A stretch of DNA of 8,021 bases from Silvanigrellaceae bacterium. Its GTDB lineage: Bacteria > Bdellovibrionota > Oligoflexia > Silvanigrellales > Silvanigrellaceae. The notes under the pieces were generated by a model that was given only the letters and a program-made list of their open reading frames with translations, did no database searches and was not told the origin of the DNA. This document shows, piece by piece, positions 6,036-8,021 of this stretch (position 1 is the first letter of the stretch; each line of letters begins with the position of its first letter). The translations under genes and the position numbers were made by a program. The stretch spans positions 1 through 8,021 of the forward strand of contig CANJMU010000023.1 in assembly GCA_947475135.1 (NCBI GenBank). Reading direction: 5' to 3'.

Positions 6036-7235
6036 ATGTCCACACCTTTAAAACACAAAACGCTTTTTTTACTTTCCTTAGTCACGTTTGAGTTTAGTGT
6101 TTATGTGTCCAATGACATGATTTTACCTGCGCTGAATCAACTTTATTCCGATTTTCACGAACCCTTAAAAAACTTACCTTTGTCCCTTTCCTTTTTTTTA
6201 GGTGGGGCCGTTTTATTGCAGCTTTTTGTTGGCGCCTTAAGCGATCGGTTTGGGCGCCGCACGACGATGTTTTTAGGCAGCTTTGTAACGTTATTAGGAA
6301 ATTTTTTAGCGGCAATTGCTCCAACCATTCATTTTTATTATGTTGCCCGCGGTTTTCAGGGTATGGGTCTTTGTTTTATTAGTGTCGCTGGTTATGCCTG
6401 TGTTCACGAAATTTTTGAAACCAAAGAAGCTGTCAGAAATATTGCATGGATGTCTTCTGTTTCCTTATTGGCCCCTATGATTGGACCATTGTGTGGAAGT
6501 GGAATTTTAATTTTTGGAAAATGGAATGATATTTTTTGGGTGACATTGGGTTTTGCATTTATTTCCAGCGTGGGGCTTTACTTTTCCATGCCTGAAAGTC
6601 TTCCAATAAATAAATGTGTTCCCTTACACATTTTCAATCAGATCAAAAGTTATATGGGGTTATTGAAAAACAAAAATTTCTTTTTTGCAGGGCTCAGTTA
6701 CAGCTGTATTTTTGGTGCGCTCATGATTTGGATTTCAAGCTCTCCTCTTTATTTAATGAAAAACCAAGAAAGCCCAACAATATTTGCACTTTTGCAAATT
6801 CCAATTTTTCTTGCTTTTATTTTAGGTAACTTTTTCTTACGTTACCTTACTTTTCGATATTCTGTTTTAAAATGTTACAACATTGGTTACTTTATATTAT
6901 TTGTTTCTGCCTTTGTGATGTTGTTTTCTGGTTTTTTTGCATCTCATTTAACAATCGCTATGATTTTTGCCATGAGCATTTATAATTTTGGATATGGTGT
7001 GATGGGTTCACCAAATTATCGATTGATTTTAGAATCCACTCAAACATTAAAAGGGACGGCTTCGGCATTCAATGGATTTACGGTTTTTTTGATTAGTTCG
7101 TTATGCCCAGTTTTTTTTAGTTGGATCTATCATGTTTCATCAGGATCTTCTTTTGCATTTTTAGGGTCTATTGCAGCACTTTTATTTTTAGGCTGTGCTT
7201 TTCGATATTTTTTTGTGCGGTTTAGAACGGGATAA
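6036..7235 (+). CDS. mdfA: MdfA-type multidrug/H+ antiporter (MFS, DHA1 family)
   Basis: This 399-residue hydrophobic protein fits the 12-helix major facilitator superfamily and should export lipophilic cations and other drugs, driven by proton influx across the inner membrane. The match to E. coli MdfA, recalled from memory, is residue-level with a constant offset of 7. E19 and D27 in helix 1 (EFSVYVSND) correspond to MdfA E26 and D34, the substrate/proton-linked acids, and R105 corresponds to R112. Motif A reads GALSDRFGRR (66-75) and motif C APMIGPLCGS (146-155). The segment LCFISVAGYA with nearby HEIFE (124-128) also parallels MdfA. I chose the ATG at 6036 because GAGG lies 6 bp upstream; the in-frame ATG at 6024 lacks a ribosome site and would add four residues. 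Downstream it converges on the GH18 gene 59 bp away. MdfA-type assignment is confident; the substrate range is not shown. Confidence 0.92.
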   Translation: MSTPLKHKTLFLLSLVTFEFSVYVSNDMILPALNQLYSDFHEPLKNLPLSLSFFLGGAVLLQLFVGALSDRFGRRTTMFLGSFVTLLGNFLAAIAPTIHFYYVARGFQGMGLCFISVAGYACVHEIFETKEAVRNIAWMSSVSLLAPMIGPLCGSGILIFGKWNDIFWVTLGFAFISSVGLYFSMPESLPINKCVPLHIFNQIKSYMGLLKNKNFFFAGLSYSCIFGALMIWISSSPLYLMKNQESPTIFALLQIPIFLAFILGNFFLRYLTFRYSVLKCYNIGYFILFVSAFVMLFSGFFASHLTIAMIFAMSIYNFGYGVMGSPNYRLILESTQTLKGTASAFNGFTVFLISSLCPVFFSWIYHVSSGSSFAFLGSIAALLFLGCAFRYFFVRFRTG

Positions 7236-7238
7236 TAT

Positions 7239-7259
7239 ATTTTCTGGAAAATCTTTTTT
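7239..7259 (+). terminator. Possible terminator after the mdfA-like gene
   Basis: ATTTTC (7239-7244) and GAAAAT (7247-7252) form a near-continuous palindrome that can fold into a 5-bp stem with a 4-nt loop, followed by a run of six Ts (7254-7259). The stem is AT-rich and weak. Its placement just past the stop codon, between two converging genes, is what supports the call. Confidence 0.3.
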
Positions 7260-7294
7260 AAGTTTTTTCTTATGAAATGAGTGGAATTTTATCC

Positions 7295-8021
7295 TTAGTG
7301 CGCTGTTTGAAAAGCCTCTGCAATAATTTTTAAATACAAGCTTGTTTCCCCATAATTCCCAATACCCCAAAACATAATCCCCCCGTAACGAGAATCCTTG
7401 GTCCAAAGGACTTTTTGAGCCAGTTCTTGCGGTGTTTCAGGAAAATTCAGACCATATTGTTTTCCCATATTCAAGCCAAGAATAGATTTGTGTTTATTTG
7501 CGGGTTCAAACAAATTGGATAAATTAAGAAGCGCCTGCTTGTATCCTTCCCTGATAAAATCAGGTCCCGCATCATAAGCCATAAGATTGACCCAGCTGAG
7601 TTCCTCTTGTGTTTGTTGGACAATGGTTCTGAATTCCCCGCAGTGCACGGACCATTGAACTGTGCATTGGCCTATCGGATCGGCGCCTACAGAAATACCT
7701 GTAAAAACAATTTCTTTATTTTCTGTGTGTTTTTTTATGGAAGATTCTGAATGAATGAAAGTGTAAATAGAATGAATCAAATCAATGATTTTTTCTGCAT
7801 GTGTCCCGAGATTCACATTTGCAATTTCAGCATCCAGATCAATTCCATCCAATGTGACATATCCTGCAAGACAATCATAAGTCGCTTTATTGTCATCCAG
7901 ACAATTTGGTGTTGATTTTGTTTTTAAGTAAACAGGAAATTTTTTATTGATGAGGTTGACGATGTTTTTTGCAATGAGTGTGGGCGCATTGTTTTGTTCA
8001 AGTGTTGAACTCCAGATTTTG
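7295..8021 (-). CDS. GH18 chitinase-like glycoside hydrolase (N-terminus beyond window)
   Basis: The frame is open from the right edge to a TAA at 7295, giving 241 visible residues of the C-terminal part. The catalytic signature DGIDLDAE is encoded at 7849-7826 and fits the GH18 pattern DxxDxDxE; the final Glu (7826-7828) is the proton donor. Downstream lie LMAYDA, matching the MxYD substrate-contact motif, and GGIMFWGIGNYG, matching the barrel-closing Trp strand. GH18 enzymes cleave beta-1,4-linked N-acetylglucosamine polymers such as chitin by substrate-assisted catalysis. Paired cysteines (NCLDD and YDCLAG, GQCTV and VHCGEF) suggest an exported, disulfide-bonded protein, although the signal peptide is not visible. 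A TTG at 7852 lies inside the catalytic motif and cannot be the start. Any carbohydrate-binding modules would be upstream, outside the window. Family assignment is secure; substrate is inferred. Confidence 0.93.
   Translation of the reverse strand, partial: KIWSSTLEQNNAPTLIAKNIVNLINKKFPVYLKTKSTPNCLDDNKATYDCLAGYVTLDGIDLDAEIANVNLGTHAEKIIDLIHSIYTFIHSESSIKKHTENKEIVFTGISVGADPIGQCTVQWSVHCGEFRTIVQQTQEELSWVNLMAYDAGPDFIREGYKQALLNLSNLFEPANKHKSILGLNMGKQYGLNFPETPQELAQKVLWTKDSRYGGIMFWGIGNYGETSLYLKIIAEAFQTAH

Noticed and set aside
6094..6324. 76-codon minus-strand frame inside the mdfA-like gene
   Set aside because: It is antisense to well-conserved MFS motifs and encodes a basic sequence without family resemblance.
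7850..7852. TTG as the start codon of the chitinase-like gene
   Set aside because: It encodes the Leu directly before the catalytic DGIDLDAE, and the frame stays open and GH18-like to the window edge, so the true start is outside.

Overview
The window is AT-rich DNA from a Gram-negative bacterium. The evidence is a diderm-type lipoprotein with a clear lipobox, Sec signal peptides, an MdfA-type proton-driven drug exporter, AAGGA/GGAG Shine-Dalgarno sites, and a tight array of ordinary bacterial genes without introns. The FmdB and LepA sequences remind me of deltaproteobacterial or Bdellovibrionota-like lineages. That is an impression only; the species cannot be fixed from this sequence alone.

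Layout: positions 1-3920 hold five genes that all read on the minus strand. In order of transcription these are a lipoprotein (3920-3312), an FmdB-like zinc-ribbon protein (3221-2910), a small secreted four-cysteine protein (GTG start at 2756, ends 2355), a protein with an N-terminal zinc-finger-like motif and a C-terminal domain resembling eukaryotic protein N-terminal asparagine amidohydrolase NTAN1 (2256-1300), and tyrosyl-tRNA synthetase tyrS (1227 to beyond base 1). The gaps are 72-153 bp, so internal promoters are likely and a single operon is not established. A 164-bp divergent region separates the lipoprotein from lepA (4085-5905, plus strand). lepA is followed after 130 bp by an MdfA-type multidrug transporter (6036-7235). 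A GH18 chitinase-like gene converges on it from the right edge (8021-7295, minus; its N-terminus lies outside the window).

Functionally this is a chromosomal housekeeping neighbourhood. tyrS and lepA serve translation, and interspersed genes act at the envelope or outside the cell (lipoprotein, secreted protein, exporter, chitinase-like enzyme). The most interesting gene is the NTAN1-like one: it keeps the candidate catalytic Cys and an active-site-like His, carries an added CxxC...HxxxC module, and sits directly upstream of tyrS. Other points worth a look are a tandem 8-bp repeat with competing hairpins in the tyrS leader, and a perfect 16-bp palindrome just upstream of the secreted protein gene. 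I found no tRNA, rRNA, CRISPR array, insertion sequence or phage gene. No gene-free stretch exceeds 300 bases.
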